The notes under the pieces: model-generated
Databases searched by the model: none
Told to the model about the DNA's origin: nothing
The model's input: only the letters and a program-made list of their open reading frames with translations
Source of the DNA: Emergencia sp. 1XD21-10
GTDB taxonomy: Bacteria; Bacillota; Clostridia; Peptostreptococcales; Anaerovoracaceae
Assembly: GCF_009936045.1 (NCBI RefSeq)
Contig: NZ_QWEQ01000011.1
Location: 103,726-167,725, forward strand
Length of the DNA: 64,000 nt
Reading direction: 5' to 3'
Made by a program: the position numbers and the translations under genes
Shown here: positions 17,258-25,648 of the stretch, one piece after another
Numbering within the stretch: position 1 is the stretch's first letter
Layout of the letters: each line of letters begins with the position of its first letter

Positions 17258-17917
17258 ATGAGCAGAAATAAACACCCTGAGGAAACAGTTCAAAAAATCC
17301 TGGACGCATCCACTCGGCTATTTATGGAAAGAGGATACGAAAACACCTCGATTCAGGATATCATCAATGAACTGAAAGGGCTCAGCAAGGGCGCTATCTA
17401 TCACCACTTTGCATCAAAGGAGGATATTCTGGTTGCAGCGATTGACCGCCTAACATATGACTCCAACAAAATGCTGGATGAAATCCGTGACCGCACAGAT
17501 CTCAGCGGCAAAGATAAACTGAAAACTATTTTTAAATCGTCCATCTGCCGTCCGGTACAAAGCGATATTTTTAGAATCGCGCCGGATTTTAAGAAAAATC
17601 ATAAACTCCTGTTTCTGCTAATCGATGATACAATTAACACGGTTGCACCCGATTACATTCTGCCCATTATCCAGCAGGGGATTTCTGACGGCACCATCAA
17701 GACGAGCCACCCTGCCCAGCTTGCTGAGCTGATCATTCTTGCTGCCAACGTTTGGACGAATCCAATGATATTTAACAACACTCCAGAGGAAACATGCAGC
17801 AAATTTATGATTCTCAATCAAATGCTGCAGGGCTTCGGACTGGATATTCTGGACGACGACATGCTGCAGCGGCTCCATGAACTAGCTACAATTTATAACG
17901 ACAGCAAGAAAGGATAA
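17258..17917 (+). CDS. TetR-family repressor
   Basis: The 219-residue protein starts at 17258 after AAAGGAGG; a longer upstream frame has no ribosome site and would run through the operators. Residues about 10-55 form the TetR helix-turn-helix (LFMERGYENTSIQDIINELK then GLSKGAIYHHFASKEDIL). The all-helical C-terminal ligand domain is not assignable to a known effector. It is followed after 6 nt by an MFS efflux gene. Twin palindromic operators at its promoter indicate self-repression, relieved by a compound that the pump exports. Confidence 0.93.
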   Translation: MSRNKHPEETVQKILDASTRLFMERGYENTSIQDIINELKGLSKGAIYHHFASKEDILVAAIDRLTYDSNKMLDEIRDRTDLSGKDKLKTIFKSSICRPVQSDIFRIAPDFKKNHKLLFLLIDDTINTVAPDYILPIIQQGISDGTIKTSHPAQLAELIILAANVWTNPMIFNNTPEETCSKFMILNQMLQGFGLDILDDDMLQRLHELATIYNDSKKG

Positions 17918-17923
17918 ATTCAC

Positions 17924-19174
17924 ATGAGCAATACACTATTTACCAGGGATTTTACGCTGGTTGTAACTGGACAGATTATTTCACTATTCGGTAACGCTAT
18001 TATTAGATTTGCGCTGCCTTTATACCTTCTGAATCAGACCGGATCTTCTGCGCTGTTTGGAACAGTAACAGCTCTTGCTTTTATTCCGTCCATTCTGCTT
18101 TCTCCTGTTGGAGGTATCATTGCTGACAGAATCAATAAGCGTACCATTATGGTAGTGCTGGACTTTTTCACGGCATTGATTATCGCAGCATTTGCGCTGC
18201 TTCTTAGTTCTGTGGATTTTGTCACACTGATTACAGTCACTTTAATGCTGCTGTACGGCATTGCCAGTGCATATCAGCCATCGGTATCCGCAAGCATTCC
18301 TGCGCTGGTAAAGCCGGATTACTATGTGCAGGCTAACTCTGTCATCAACACGATCAATTCCTTTTCTTCCCTAATCGGACCGATACTTGGCGGCATTCTC
18401 TACAGCTTTTACGGACTAATGCCGCTGCTTTGGATTTCCACTGCGTGTTTCTTCCTGTCAGCAGTAATGGAAATCTTTATTCACATACCTCATGCCAAAC
18501 AGTCTGCTGGCGGCAGCATATGGCATATCGTAAAATGTGACTTTGGTGAAAGCTTTCACTTCATTCGCAGGGATAAGCCGATTATTATAAAAGTTCTGTT
18601 GGTAATCTGCGGAATCAACCTATTTTTGTCCGCTATGATTGTAGTTGCCACGCCATATCTGATTACGGAGGTGCTGGACTTTGAACCGGCGCTGGGCAAC
18701 AGACTCTTCGGTTTTTCAGAAGGCGCTTTTGCGCTGGGCGGACTTGCAGGAGGTATCAGCGCAGGACTTTTTGCCAAAAAGCTTACACTGTCCAAAGCAG
18801 GCAATTTCCTGATTGCTTCTTCCCTTATGATTTATCCTATGGCATTTGGACTTATGCTAATCTCCTCACCATGGATTAATTACTTCATCATCACTGGCTG
18901 CTTCTTCTGCCTCATGATTTTTTCGACCCTGTTTTCCGTGCAGATGCTCGCCTTTGTGCAAGAGGAAACTCCACAACATTTAATCGGCAAAGTGCTTTCT
19001 GTCATTATGACCCTCTGCACCTGCGCACAGCCTTTGGGCACTTCCCTTTATGGACTGTTCTTTGACTTCTGCAGCGGTCGGGAGTACATTGTCATATTCT
19101 TTGCCGCCACGGTGTCTCTGCTGATTGCAATTTCTACAAGAAAAATCTTCAAAGGGCTCAGCAAAGACGCCTGA
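17924..19174 (+). CDS. MFS efflux transporter (macrolide-efflux-like)
   Basis: The 416-residue protein has twelve predicted membrane segments. The start FTRDFTLVVTGQIISLFGNA and the loop GGIIADRINKRTIMVVLDFF (motif A: G-x3-D-R-x-x-R) are those of the MefA/MdfA-like group of drug exporters. It expels a toxic or antibiotic compound by proton exchange. It is co-transcribed with the TetR gene in front. Substrate cannot be told from sequence. No clear terminator follows; the GntR promoter begins within 30 nt. Confidence 0.88.
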   Translation: MSNTLFTRDFTLVVTGQIISLFGNAIIRFALPLYLLNQTGSSALFGTVTALAFIPSILLSPVGGIIADRINKRTIMVVLDFFTALIIAAFALLLSSVDFVTLITVTLMLLYGIASAYQPSVSASIPALVKPDYYVQANSVINTINSFSSLIGPILGGILYSFYGLMPLLWISTACFFLSAVMEIFIHIPHAKQSAGGSIWHIVKCDFGESFHFIRRDKPIIIKVLLVICGINLFLSAMIVVATPYLITEVLDFEPALGNRLFGFSEGAFALGGLAGGISAGLFAKKLTLSKAGNFLIASSLMIYPMAFGLMLISSPWINYFIITGCFFCLMIFSTLFSVQMLAFVQEETPQHLIGKVLSVIMTLCTCAQPLGTSLYGLFFDFCSGREYIVIFFAATVSLLIAISTRKIFKGLSKDA

Positions 19175-19200
19175 ACTGTTGCCTGTAAGCCAGTTTTGAT

Positions 19201-19244
19201 TTACTTACCGGCAAAGGCGTGTTATAATTACTTTGGTTATACCA
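19201..19244 (+). promoter_or_regulatory. Promoter and operator of the GntR regulator gene
   Basis: TTACTT (19201-19206) and TATAAT (19223-19228) are spaced 16 nt. TGGTTATACCA (19234-19244) covers the predicted start of transcription and extends to TTGGTTATACCAA. The same TGGT-N3-ACCA word occurs twice at the flavoprotein-hyp operon promoter, so the regulator probably binds both. Confidence 0.7.
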
Positions 19245-19295
19245 ATACCAAATCAAATTGAAATGACACACGCAATTTCCAATCAGGAGACCTTT

Positions 19296-20003
19296 ATGGA
19301 ATTTAAAAAAATCGCATCACCTTCGTTAAAGGAACTTTTCATAGAACAGCTGGAGCACATGATTCTTTCCGGTAGTCTTTCCATTGGAGAGAAACTTCCT
19401 TCCGAGCGTCAGCTTGCAGAAACCATGCAGGTGAGCCGCGGCGTAGTCAACAGCGGTCTTGCCGAACTGGAAAAGAAGGGTTTTCTGGAAGTTCACCCTC
19501 GAAGCGGCACTTATGTCTCTGACTATCGCAACAAAGGTACGCTGGAAACTCTAATCTCCATCATGAACTATAACGGCGGAAAACTGCGTCGTGATGAAGT
19601 CCGCTCTATTCTGGAAGTCCGCATCGCGCTGGATACGTTGGCTGTTAACCTGTGCATCGACCGAATCACCGAGGAAGAAATTCTGCAGCTTCACAATCAC
19701 GTAGAAAAAATTCGTACCGCCTCCTCCATAGAAGAAGCAGTGAATGGCGCTTATGCCTTTCAGAATGCCCTTGCGTTTTTCTCAGGGAACACCTTGATTC
19801 CGTTGATATTTCATTCCTTTCGGGCACCGGTTTCCACCATGTGGGAGCGTTTTTGCATGCTCTACGGTATCCATGCCCTTTATGAAAACAACTTCGGTCT
19901 TTGGGAACACATCAAGAATCGCGACAAAGAAGGCGCTGTCGCCTGGATTAATACTTCCATCGGCGAAAGCATCCACGGAAGTAGAGAAATTTACTTTGAA
20001 TAA
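19296..20003 (+). CDS. GntR-family regulator, FadR/FCD subgroup
   Basis: The 235-residue protein starts at 19296 (CAGGAG ends 6 nt upstream); an in-frame start at 19233 would lie inside the operator. Residues about 5-70 form a GntR winged helix (GEKLPSERQLAETMQVSRGV, GFLEVHPRSGTYVSD). Residues about 80-230 form an FCD ligand domain (EVRSILEVRIALDTLAVNLC). FCD proteins bind acids or acyl-CoA, often via a metal. Shared operators indicate it controls itself and the convergent operon at 20585-25465. It is likely a repressor, because one operator overlaps its own start site. Confidence 0.9.
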   Translation: MEFKKIASPSLKELFIEQLEHMILSGSLSIGEKLPSERQLAETMQVSRGVVNSGLAELEKKGFLEVHPRSGTYVSDYRNKGTLETLISIMNYNGGKLRRDEVRSILEVRIALDTLAVNLCIDRITEEEILQLHNHVEKIRTASSIEEAVNGAYAFQNALAFFSGNTLIPLIFHSFRAPVSTMWERFCMLYGIHALYENNFGLWEHIKNRDKEGAVAWINTSIGESIHGSREIYFE

Positions 20004-20012
20004 CTGCAATAG

Positions 20013-20046
20013 AGCTGTCTCAAAATGAAATGAGACAGCTTTTTTT
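20013..20046 (+). terminator. Terminator of the GntR gene
   Basis: AGCTGTCTCA and TGAGACAGCT form a 10-bp stem around an 8-nt loop, followed by seven T. Confidence 0.93.
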
Positions 20047-20155
20047 CGACTTTCGACCAACGCGCCCGCTTGAAACAGTTAGTCTGGCAGGTTCGTGTAC
20101 GGGAGTAAGATTAACAGCAAGAGAATGAAGACATGCCGTACCTGTGATTTGCCCC

Positions 20156-20469
20156 GTGCCACGTTTGGGATTGATTTCTGTATACATGGCGGAGACCTGT
20201 GAAAAAGCGCCACATATAAAAGTGTTTTAAGAAAAAATGGCGGCTGCAGAAAGAAATACCGACAGAAAGTCGGAGAAACTTTAGCATCCTACAGTAAAAT
20301 ATCAAAAAAGTGGGTATCAGGCAGCAGGCGCGCGCCAGCTTTTTAGAAAATGAATCCAAATATGGCGTTTGGCAGATGGCTGGCGCCATGTATACAAAAA
20401 AACGCTTTGAATATGGCGTTTTCCAGGAGGTGAGCGCCAGATATCCAAAAAAATCTTGAGATTATGGCG
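20156..20469. repeat. Module island: five 36-bp GCGCCA-N24-ATGGCG units at 51-bp spacing
   Basis: Units start at 20156 (GTGCCA variant), 20207, 20332, 20383 and 20434. Each is exactly 36 nt from the first base of the left word to the last of ATGGCG. The steps 20156-20207, 20332-20383 and 20383-20434 are all 51 bp. The ends contain the inverted words CGCCA and TGGCG, while the 24-nt interiors are A/T-rich and mostly unlike each other. No gene is visible between the GntR and hypB terminators. It is not CRISPR: the conserved part is only the two ends. Confidence 0.8.
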
Positions 20470-20526
20470 CGCCGTTTTCTCAGCAGCATAAGCTGCCGCA
20501 TACCTATCATAAAATCAAATAGAATG

Positions 20527-20574
20527 TCAAAAAAACTGCTATGCAATCAGATGAACTTTTTGCATAGCAGTTTT
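20527..20574 (-). terminator. Terminator of the flavoprotein-hypA-DUF5692-hypB operon
   Basis: AAAACTGCTATGCAA (20532-20546) pairs with TTGCATAGCAGTTTT (20560-20574). On the minus strand the stem is followed by a run of T, placing it directly after hypB. Confidence 0.92.
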
Positions 20575-20584
20575 CCTTATGAGC

Positions 20585-21256
20585 TTACGCCTGTTTCCAC
20601 GTCGCTACTTCATCTCGCAGCCACTGACACCATGTTTCCACGCCTTCCCCTGTCTTTGCAGAAACCGGGAAGATTTTCAAATCAGGGTTTCTCATGTGCG
20701 CATACTCCTCCACCTTCTCCATGTCGAAGTCAAAGTACGGCAGCACATCTGTTTTATTGATGATGAGCACGTCACAGACCCGAAAAATCAGCGGATACTT
20801 CAGCGGCTTATCGTGACCCTCAGGAACAGAGAGAATCATAGCGTTCTTTACCGCTCCGGTGTCAAATTCTGCAGGGCATACCAGATTTCCTACATTTTCC
20901 AGAATCACCAGATCAAGTTCGCCCGTTTCCAGCTCACGCAGTCCCTGCCGAGTCATATCTGCGTCCAAATGGCACATGCCTCCTGTGTGCAGCTGAATAG
21001 ACTTTACACCGGTCTCTGCAATGGCAGCAGCATCCACATCAGAATCAATGTCGGCTTCCATGACGCCTATCGCCATCCCACTTTGCAGTGCTTTGACAGT
21101 CTGCTTCAGCAGGGTAGTCTTTCCTGCTCCCGGCGAAGACATCAGGTTCAGCAGAAAAGTCCCCTGCGCCTTCAGTTCCTCTCGCAGCGTCTTAGCATCA
21201 GCATCATTACTGGCAAAAACACTTTCCTTTACTTCTATCACCTTATACTTATCCAT
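20585..21256 (-). CDS. hypB: Hydrogenase nickel-insertion GTPase HypB
   Basis: The 223-residue G protein has P-loop SSPGAGKTT (40-48), LENVGNLVCPAEFD and the base-recognition NKTD, all typical of HypB. The N-terminus has no His-rich stretch and no CxxCGC site, so it is the plain form lacking nickel storage. With HypA it delivers nickel to a [NiFe] enzyme in the cytosol. It lies last in an operon (8 nt after the DUF5692-like gene). No hydrogenase subunit or hypCDEF is present in the window. Confidence 0.95.
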   Translation of the reverse strand: MDKYKVIEVKESVFASNDADAKTLREELKAQGTFLLNLMSSPGAGKTTLLKQTVKALQSGMAIGVMEADIDSDVDAAAIAETGVKSIQLHTGGMCHLDADMTRQGLRELETGELDLVILENVGNLVCPAEFDTGAVKNAMILSVPEGHDKPLKYPLIFRVCDVLIINKTDVLPYFDFDMEKVEEYAHMRNPDLKIFPVSAKTGEGVETWCQWLRDEVATWKQA

Positions 21257-21264
21257 ATTTTCAC

Positions 21265-22320
21265 CTATTTGATCACAGCTCTTGCAGCCGCATCCTTGTA
21301 ATATTTAAAGTCAGTGAAGACTTCGCCCTTATACGGATTGGTCTTTGTCCTCATGGATTTTCTCACGATGTAAAGCAGTGCAATAATATTGGTAATCAAT
21401 GCCAGCGCACTGACAACGGTCATTGCTGTCGGGTCTGCATTGACTGCATTTCCTGCCATGATACCGTTCATCGTTCCGTCAGCATACTGGGTTGAGATGG
21501 TCGCCCACGCAAATCTGCTGCTTCCGTCTGCAAAAGTCTCCTGGAACAATGGGAATACCTGTGCAAACATGCACCAAATACAGAGAGTATTTGCACGGTT
21601 CATAATCCAGCCGCCTTTGTTCCACAGAAGCGCTGCGATGGTCGGTGCCAGCAGCAGTGCCACGCCGCAGAACCAGGAATGGGTCGGCAAACAGTTGTAG
21701 GTATAAGCAAAATTCCAGATATCGTACACGATGATATACACCCAAATCATATCAGGCCAAATCATATCCTTTCCATCTTTGGAAGAATAAACTGCCCACC
21801 AGCCGGTCATACAGAAGATGTTCAGAATACCTGCAATACCGTTCATCACATTGTGCCAGCCTCCATAAAGCCATACGCCCTCAGAAGACAACCACCAGGA
21901 GCCCCATCCGTTGATAGCGGACTCAAAATCGCTGGCCACGGCGATCAGAATATTGATGGCTACGATGGCAAATGGAAAAGCCTTGAACCAGTGCTTTTTA
22001 CCAATTCCCCATTCATATTTAATCATCATAAATCCGATACAGCCTGCCAAAGATGCGTATAACTTCGCGTAGTGGAACCAGCCGTTCATATACAGATAAG
22101 TCTGGTTATTCAGCGCCCACTCAGCACCTGAACCCGCTGCTACAGCGATAACTACAAAGTATACCGTCAGCGCTGCTGGTAATACGCCGAACATCAGAAG
22201 ACCTCCAGTCTTGGTTCTTCTGGCAAATTCATTGAGCAAAATCAGTCCAACAAGAACCGCAAGCATTGCAATCCATTTCGCTGCCGCGCCTGCTCCATAA
22301 ACATGAAATAACATAAACAA
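21265..22320 (-). CDS. Polytopic membrane protein, DUF5692-like
   Basis: The 351-residue protein has about nine hydrophobic segments and is very rich in Trp and Tyr (WGSWWLSSEGVWLYGGWHN, DMIWPDMIWVYIIVYDIWNF). I believe it fits the DUF5692 family, but that assignment is from memory. No cofactor or transport motif is recognised. It lies between hypA and hypB, an unusual place, so a role in moving a metal or the substrate of the partner enzyme is possible. It is part of the GntR-controlled operon. Confidence 0.6.
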   Translation of the reverse strand: MFMLFHVYGAGAAAKWIAMLAVLVGLILLNEFARRTKTGGLLMFGVLPAALTVYFVVIAVAAGSGAEWALNNQTYLYMNGWFHYAKLYASLAGCIGFMMIKYEWGIGKKHWFKAFPFAIVAINILIAVASDFESAINGWGSWWLSSEGVWLYGGWHNVMNGIAGILNIFCMTGWWAVYSSKDGKDMIWPDMIWVYIIVYDIWNFAYTYNCLPTHSWFCGVALLLAPTIAALLWNKGGWIMNRANTLCIWCMFAQVFPLFQETFADGSSRFAWATISTQYADGTMNGIMAGNAVNADPTAMTVVSALALITNIIALLYIVRKSMRTKTNPYKGEVFTDFKYYKDAAARAVIK

Positions 22321-22350
22321 TCAACTCCTTTTCTTCTTTCTTAAATTAGC

Positions 22351-22695
22351 CTAACAGCCTTCTATCTCTTTAATCATGACTTGATTTCCCTGCAGCAGCC
22401 AGGTTTTCTCGCTGCCGCAATGGGGACAAATTTTCCCGTACTCCACTGTGCCATAGGTTTTCTCACAGTTTTCGCAGTAGGTCACCGCAGGAATCTCCTC
22501 AATCAAAAGCTCCGCTTCCCGAGTCAGGTCATTTTTGTCTGCCGCCCATCTCCAGCAGTCGGTCAGATAGTGAGGTATCACCGAAGATACCTCCCCCAGC
22601 TCCACCGTAACAGAAGCAACCTTCGTCAGTCCGTTTTCTTCTGCTGTTTTCTCCACGCCTTTGATGATGTGAAATACAATCCCAAGCTCGTGCAT
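22351..22695 (-). CDS. hypA: Hydrogenase nickel-insertion protein HypA
   Basis: The product has 114 residues, the usual length. The N-terminal MHE provides the nickel-binding His2. The zinc site is CENC and CPHC (about 74-77 and 92-95). HypA passes nickel, with HypB, to the large subunit of a [NiFe] enzyme. Its ATG follows the flavoprotein stop by 1 nt, so the genes are co-translated. Confidence 0.95.
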   Translation of the reverse strand: MHELGIVFHIIKGVEKTAEENGLTKVASVTVELGEVSSVIPHYLTDCWRWAADKNDLTREAELLIEEIPAVTYCENCEKTYGTVEYGKICPHCGSEKTWLLQGNQVMIKEIEGC

Positions 22696-22696
22696 T

Positions 22697-25465
22697 TTAC
22701 TTCTTCCCCTTTTTTGAGAACTTCACTTTAATCGCCTGCTTTGCACCATATGGCAAAATGTATTTCAACTTGTCTTCGCTTGGCACCATTTTGCTGGCCT
22801 CTGGGAAGTCACGGTACAGATGGATTGCATCAAATTCGCATTTGGTTGTACAAACGCCGCAGCCAATACACTTATTCTCATCCACGACAGATGCGCCACA
22901 GCCTAAACATCTCGCCGTCTCGACTTTCACCTGTTCTTCTGTCAGCGGCAGAGAAGGGTCGCGGAAAGACCTCTTGTGATTCACTACAGAATCTCTGCCG
23001 GGAACCTGACGACTGGAATTGTCGTAGCTTTCTATGTAAATATTTTCCTTATCCAGCTCTATGAACTGGCGGCGATTTCTGCCAATGGTCATGCTGGAAT
23101 GAGGCTGTACGAAACGATGAATAGAGATAGCGCCTTCCTTTCCGGCTGCGATAGCGTCAATGGCAAATTTCGGTCCGGTATAAACGTCTCCTCCTACAAA
23201 GATATCCGGCTCTGCAGTCTGATAGGTCAGGCTGTCTGCCACAGCCGCCTGCCCTCTTCCCAGTTCCACTTTGCTGTCTTTCAGCAGGTCGCCCCACTGA
23301 ATACTCTGACCGATACTCATGAAAATCCGGCTGCACGGCACTGTGATGGTTTCATTTTCATCGTAAACCGGCGCAAAACGTTTTTCCTCATCAAAGACAG
23401 ACAGGCACTTTTTCAGGACAATGCCGGTGACCTTTCCATTTTCTGTGAGAATCTCCTTCGGACCCCATCCGCAGCTAATCGTTACATCTTCTTCCTCTGC
23501 TTCTGCGATTTCCTCTTCTGACGCCGGCATGATATCCCGACTTTCCAGACAGTACATGGAAACTTCTGATGCGCCGCATCTGCCGGCGGTTCTTGCTGCG
23601 TCGATGGCAACATTGCCGCCGCCGATGACTACCGCTTTGCCGTCAACGTTATAGGACGAATCCTCACTGACGATTCGCAGCAAATCTACCGCAGTCATAA
23701 CGCCCTCTGCATCCTCTCCGGGCACACCTGCCAGCCTGCCGCCCTGACAGCCTATTGCAATATAGAATGCCTTATAGCCTTCTTTTCTCAAATCTTCTAT
23801 GGTGATATCTCTTCCTACCTCCACACCGGTACGAATTTCAACGCCCATAGCCTCGATAATATCAATTTCCGCCTGAACCACGTCTTTCTCCAGCTTAAAC
23901 GAAGGAATTCCGTATACCAGCATGCCGCCGGTCTTTGGATTCTTTTCAAAGATGGTCGGTGCATAACCTTTTTCTGCCAGATAAAACGCACAGGAAAGAC
24001 CTGCCGGACCTCCGCCGATGATGGCGATTTTTTCCGGGAAAAAGCCTTTCAGGGCAGGCACTACTTTCTTCGGAATAAACCTGGTCTCTGCTCTCAGGTC
24101 TTGCTCTGCAATGAATCTCTTTACTTCATCGATAGCAATCGCCTCATCAATGCTGCCTCTGGTACAGGCATCTTCACACCGCCTGTTGCAAATACGACCG
24201 CAAATAGCTGGAAGAGGATTTTCTTTCTTAATCAGCGCTAATGCTTCGGTGTATCTGCCCTGCGCCGCCATTTTCAAATATCCCTGCACTGCGATATGTG
24301 CAGGACAAGCCGTCTTGCAAGGTGCTGTTCCCGTATCGTAGCAGTTGATTCTGTTGTTGTCCCTGTAATCTTCGTCCCACATGTGCGGTCCCCAAGGCTG
24401 CTGGCTTGGAAGCGGAATCTTTGGATATTCCACTTTGCTTCCGTCTTTCTGACAAAGCTTCTGCCCCAGCTTTACAGCACCCGCCGGGCAATACTCCACA
24501 CATCTGCCACAGGCCACGCAGTTGTCTGTTTTGACACGAGCGCGGTATGCAGAAGCCGACATATTCGGTGTATTGAACAGCTGCGACGTCCTAAGGGCAT
24601 AGCAAACGTTAACATTGCAGTTACAGATTGCAAAAATTTTGTCTTCACCATCAATATTAGTAATCTGATGGACAAAGCCGTTTTCTTCAGCCTGTCTGAA
24701 GATATCCAGCGCCTCTTCTTTGGTTACATATCTGCCGCCTTTGTTGGTTTCTACTACATAATCAGCCATATCTCCCATGGCCACGCACCAACCTTCCGGA
24801 TCATCAGCACAGCCTTCGTCATAGGTCTGTCTGGAATATCTGCAGGAACAAGGGCTTGCCGCATATTTACCTTCATACTTATCCAGCCAATAGGAAATAT
24901 GCTCTAAAGATATAGATTCATTCTCCATCTCGATGGCTTTTTCTACAGGAATGACATGCATGCCGATGCCTGCTCCTCCCGGCGGCACCATAGGTGTAAT
25001 CTTCTCCAAAGGCAGCCTGCTCATTCTCTCAAAAAATCTTCCGACCTCTGGATGTGCCTGCAGCATCTGAAGGTTCATATTGCTGAACTCTGCATTGCCC
25101 GGCACGAACATCGGCAGCACATACTGCTTCACATGCTCCGGATTTTCCCAGTTATATTCCAGCACTCCGTTTACAGCCATCTGCTCCAGCAATTCTTCCA
25201 AATGGTCTCTATCCATTTTGGTAAGTTCCACCATCTGATCCAGCGTTTTCGGCTTTCGCACGCCCATTTTCAGCGCTACCTCTGCCATTTCGTCGGTGCA
25301 CATCGCCGCCAGTCCCCAATATTCCGGGTCGTATTTTGTAATCTTCTTGATGCCCAATTTCTGAGGAACACGATCTGTAATCATTTTCGCCAGCTTAACA
25401 ATTGGCTCCCGCTCAACTTCGTTCTCTATGTACTCCGGTACATATCCCGCCAAATGATCTGCCAT
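22697..25465 (-). CDS. Multi-domain Fe-S flavoprotein, GltD-like NAD(P)H oxidoreductase with ferredoxin domains
   Basis: The product has 922 residues. Residues 1-290 form a unique N-terminal part with clustered Cys (SPCSCRYSRQTYDEGC, AICNCNVNVC). About 312-340 is a 4Fe-4S site (CVACGRCVEYCPAG). About 375-480 is the GltD-type Fe-S helical domain (CPAHIAVQGYLK, AICGRICNRRCEDAC). The FAD Rossmann motif IIGGGPAGLSCAFYLAE is near 485 and the NAD(P) motif VIGGGNVAIDAARTAG near 625. The C-terminus has another Fe-S site (CIGCGVCTTKCEFDAIHL). It should pass electrons between NAD(P)H and ferredoxin-like carriers in the cytosol. It heads an operon with hypA, a DUF5692-like protein and hypB, under a consensus promoter flanked by GntR operators. 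The true partner enzyme is unknown. Confidence 0.85.
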   Translation of the reverse strand: MADHLAGYVPEYIENEVEREPIVKLAKMITDRVPQKLGIKKITKYDPEYWGLAAMCTDEMAEVALKMGVRKPKTLDQMVELTKMDRDHLEELLEQMAVNGVLEYNWENPEHVKQYVLPMFVPGNAEFSNMNLQMLQAHPEVGRFFERMSRLPLEKITPMVPPGGAGIGMHVIPVEKAIEMENESISLEHISYWLDKYEGKYAASPCSCRYSRQTYDEGCADDPEGWCVAMGDMADYVVETNKGGRYVTKEEALDIFRQAEENGFVHQITNIDGEDKIFAICNCNVNVCYALRTSQLFNTPNMSASAYRARVKTDNCVACGRCVEYCPAGAVKLGQKLCQKDGSKVEYPKIPLPSQQPWGPHMWDEDYRDNNRINCYDTGTAPCKTACPAHIAVQGYLKMAAQGRYTEALALIKKENPLPAICGRICNRRCEDACTRGSIDEAIAIDEVKRFIAEQDLRAETRFIPKKVVPALKGFFPEKIAIIGGGPAGLSCAFYLAEKGYAPTIFEKNPKTGGMLVYGIPSFKLEKDVVQAEIDIIEAMGVEIRTGVEVGRDITIEDLRKEGYKAFYIAIGCQGGRLAGVPGEDAEGVMTAVDLLRIVSEDSSYNVDGKAVVIGGGNVAIDAARTAGRCGASEVSMYCLESRDIMPASEEEIAEAEEEDVTISCGWGPKEILTENGKVTGIVLKKCLSVFDEEKRFAPVYDENETITVPCSRIFMSIGQSIQWGDLLKDSKVELGRGQAAVADSLTYQTAEPDIFVGGDVYTGPKFAIDAIAAGKEGAISIHRFVQPHSSMTIGRNRRQFIELDKENIYIESYDNSSRQVPGRDSVVNHKRSFRDPSLPLTEEQVKVETARCLGCGASVVDENKCIGCGVCTTKCEFDAIHLYRDFPEASKMVPSEDKLKYILPYGAKQAIKVKFSKKGKK

Positions 25466-25521
25466 AGGAAATCTCCTTTCTGTTCTTTCTCCCTGCGCAA
25501 ACTTGTTTTTCGTTCAACCTC

Positions 25522-25538
25522 ATCTGGTCATACCAGAT
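25522..25538. promoter_or_regulatory. GntR operator O1, downstream of the operon promoter
   Basis: ATCTGGTCATACCAGAT is a perfect 17-bp palindrome with the TGGT-N3-ACCA core (25525-25535). It lies at about +14 to +24 of the transcript. The core matches the operator at the promoter of the GntR gene (19234-19244). Confidence 0.8.
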
Positions 25539-25555
25539 TTCGTTATTTGTTTAAC

Positions 25556-25584
25556 ATTATAAATTTATATGTCGAATTTGTCAA
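25556..25584 (-). promoter_or_regulatory. Consensus sigma-A promoter of the flavoprotein-hyp operon
   Basis: On the minus strand TTGACA (25584-25579) and TATAAT (25561-25556) are separated by exactly 17 nt: both boxes and the spacing are perfect. The start of transcription should be near 25549, giving a leader of about 84 nt. Such a strong promoter needs a repressor to be controllable, in line with the two flanking GntR operators. Confidence 0.9.
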
Positions 25585-25621
25585 GAAATTACGCTATTCT
25601 AGTCGATTTTTTCAGATTGGC

Positions 25622-25638
25622 ATCTGGTCGAACCACTA
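25622..25638. promoter_or_regulatory. GntR operator O2, upstream of the operon promoter
   Basis: ATCTGGTCGAACCACT carries the same core TGGT-N3-ACCA at 25625-25635. It is exactly 100 bp from O1 and lies at about -76 to -86, on the other side of the promoter. Confidence 0.65.
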
Positions 25639-25648
25639 CCTGCGAGCA

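Noticed and set aside
20156..20469. Possible CRISPR array because of regular 51-bp spacing and 36-bp units
   Set aside because: Only 6 bp at each end of the 36-bp unit are kept, interiors differ, the gap between units is 15 bp, and no cas genes are present.
20585..25465. Hydrogenase operon
   Set aside because: Only hypA and hypB are present; the large and small [NiFe] subunits with CxxC pairs are not encoded anywhere in the window.
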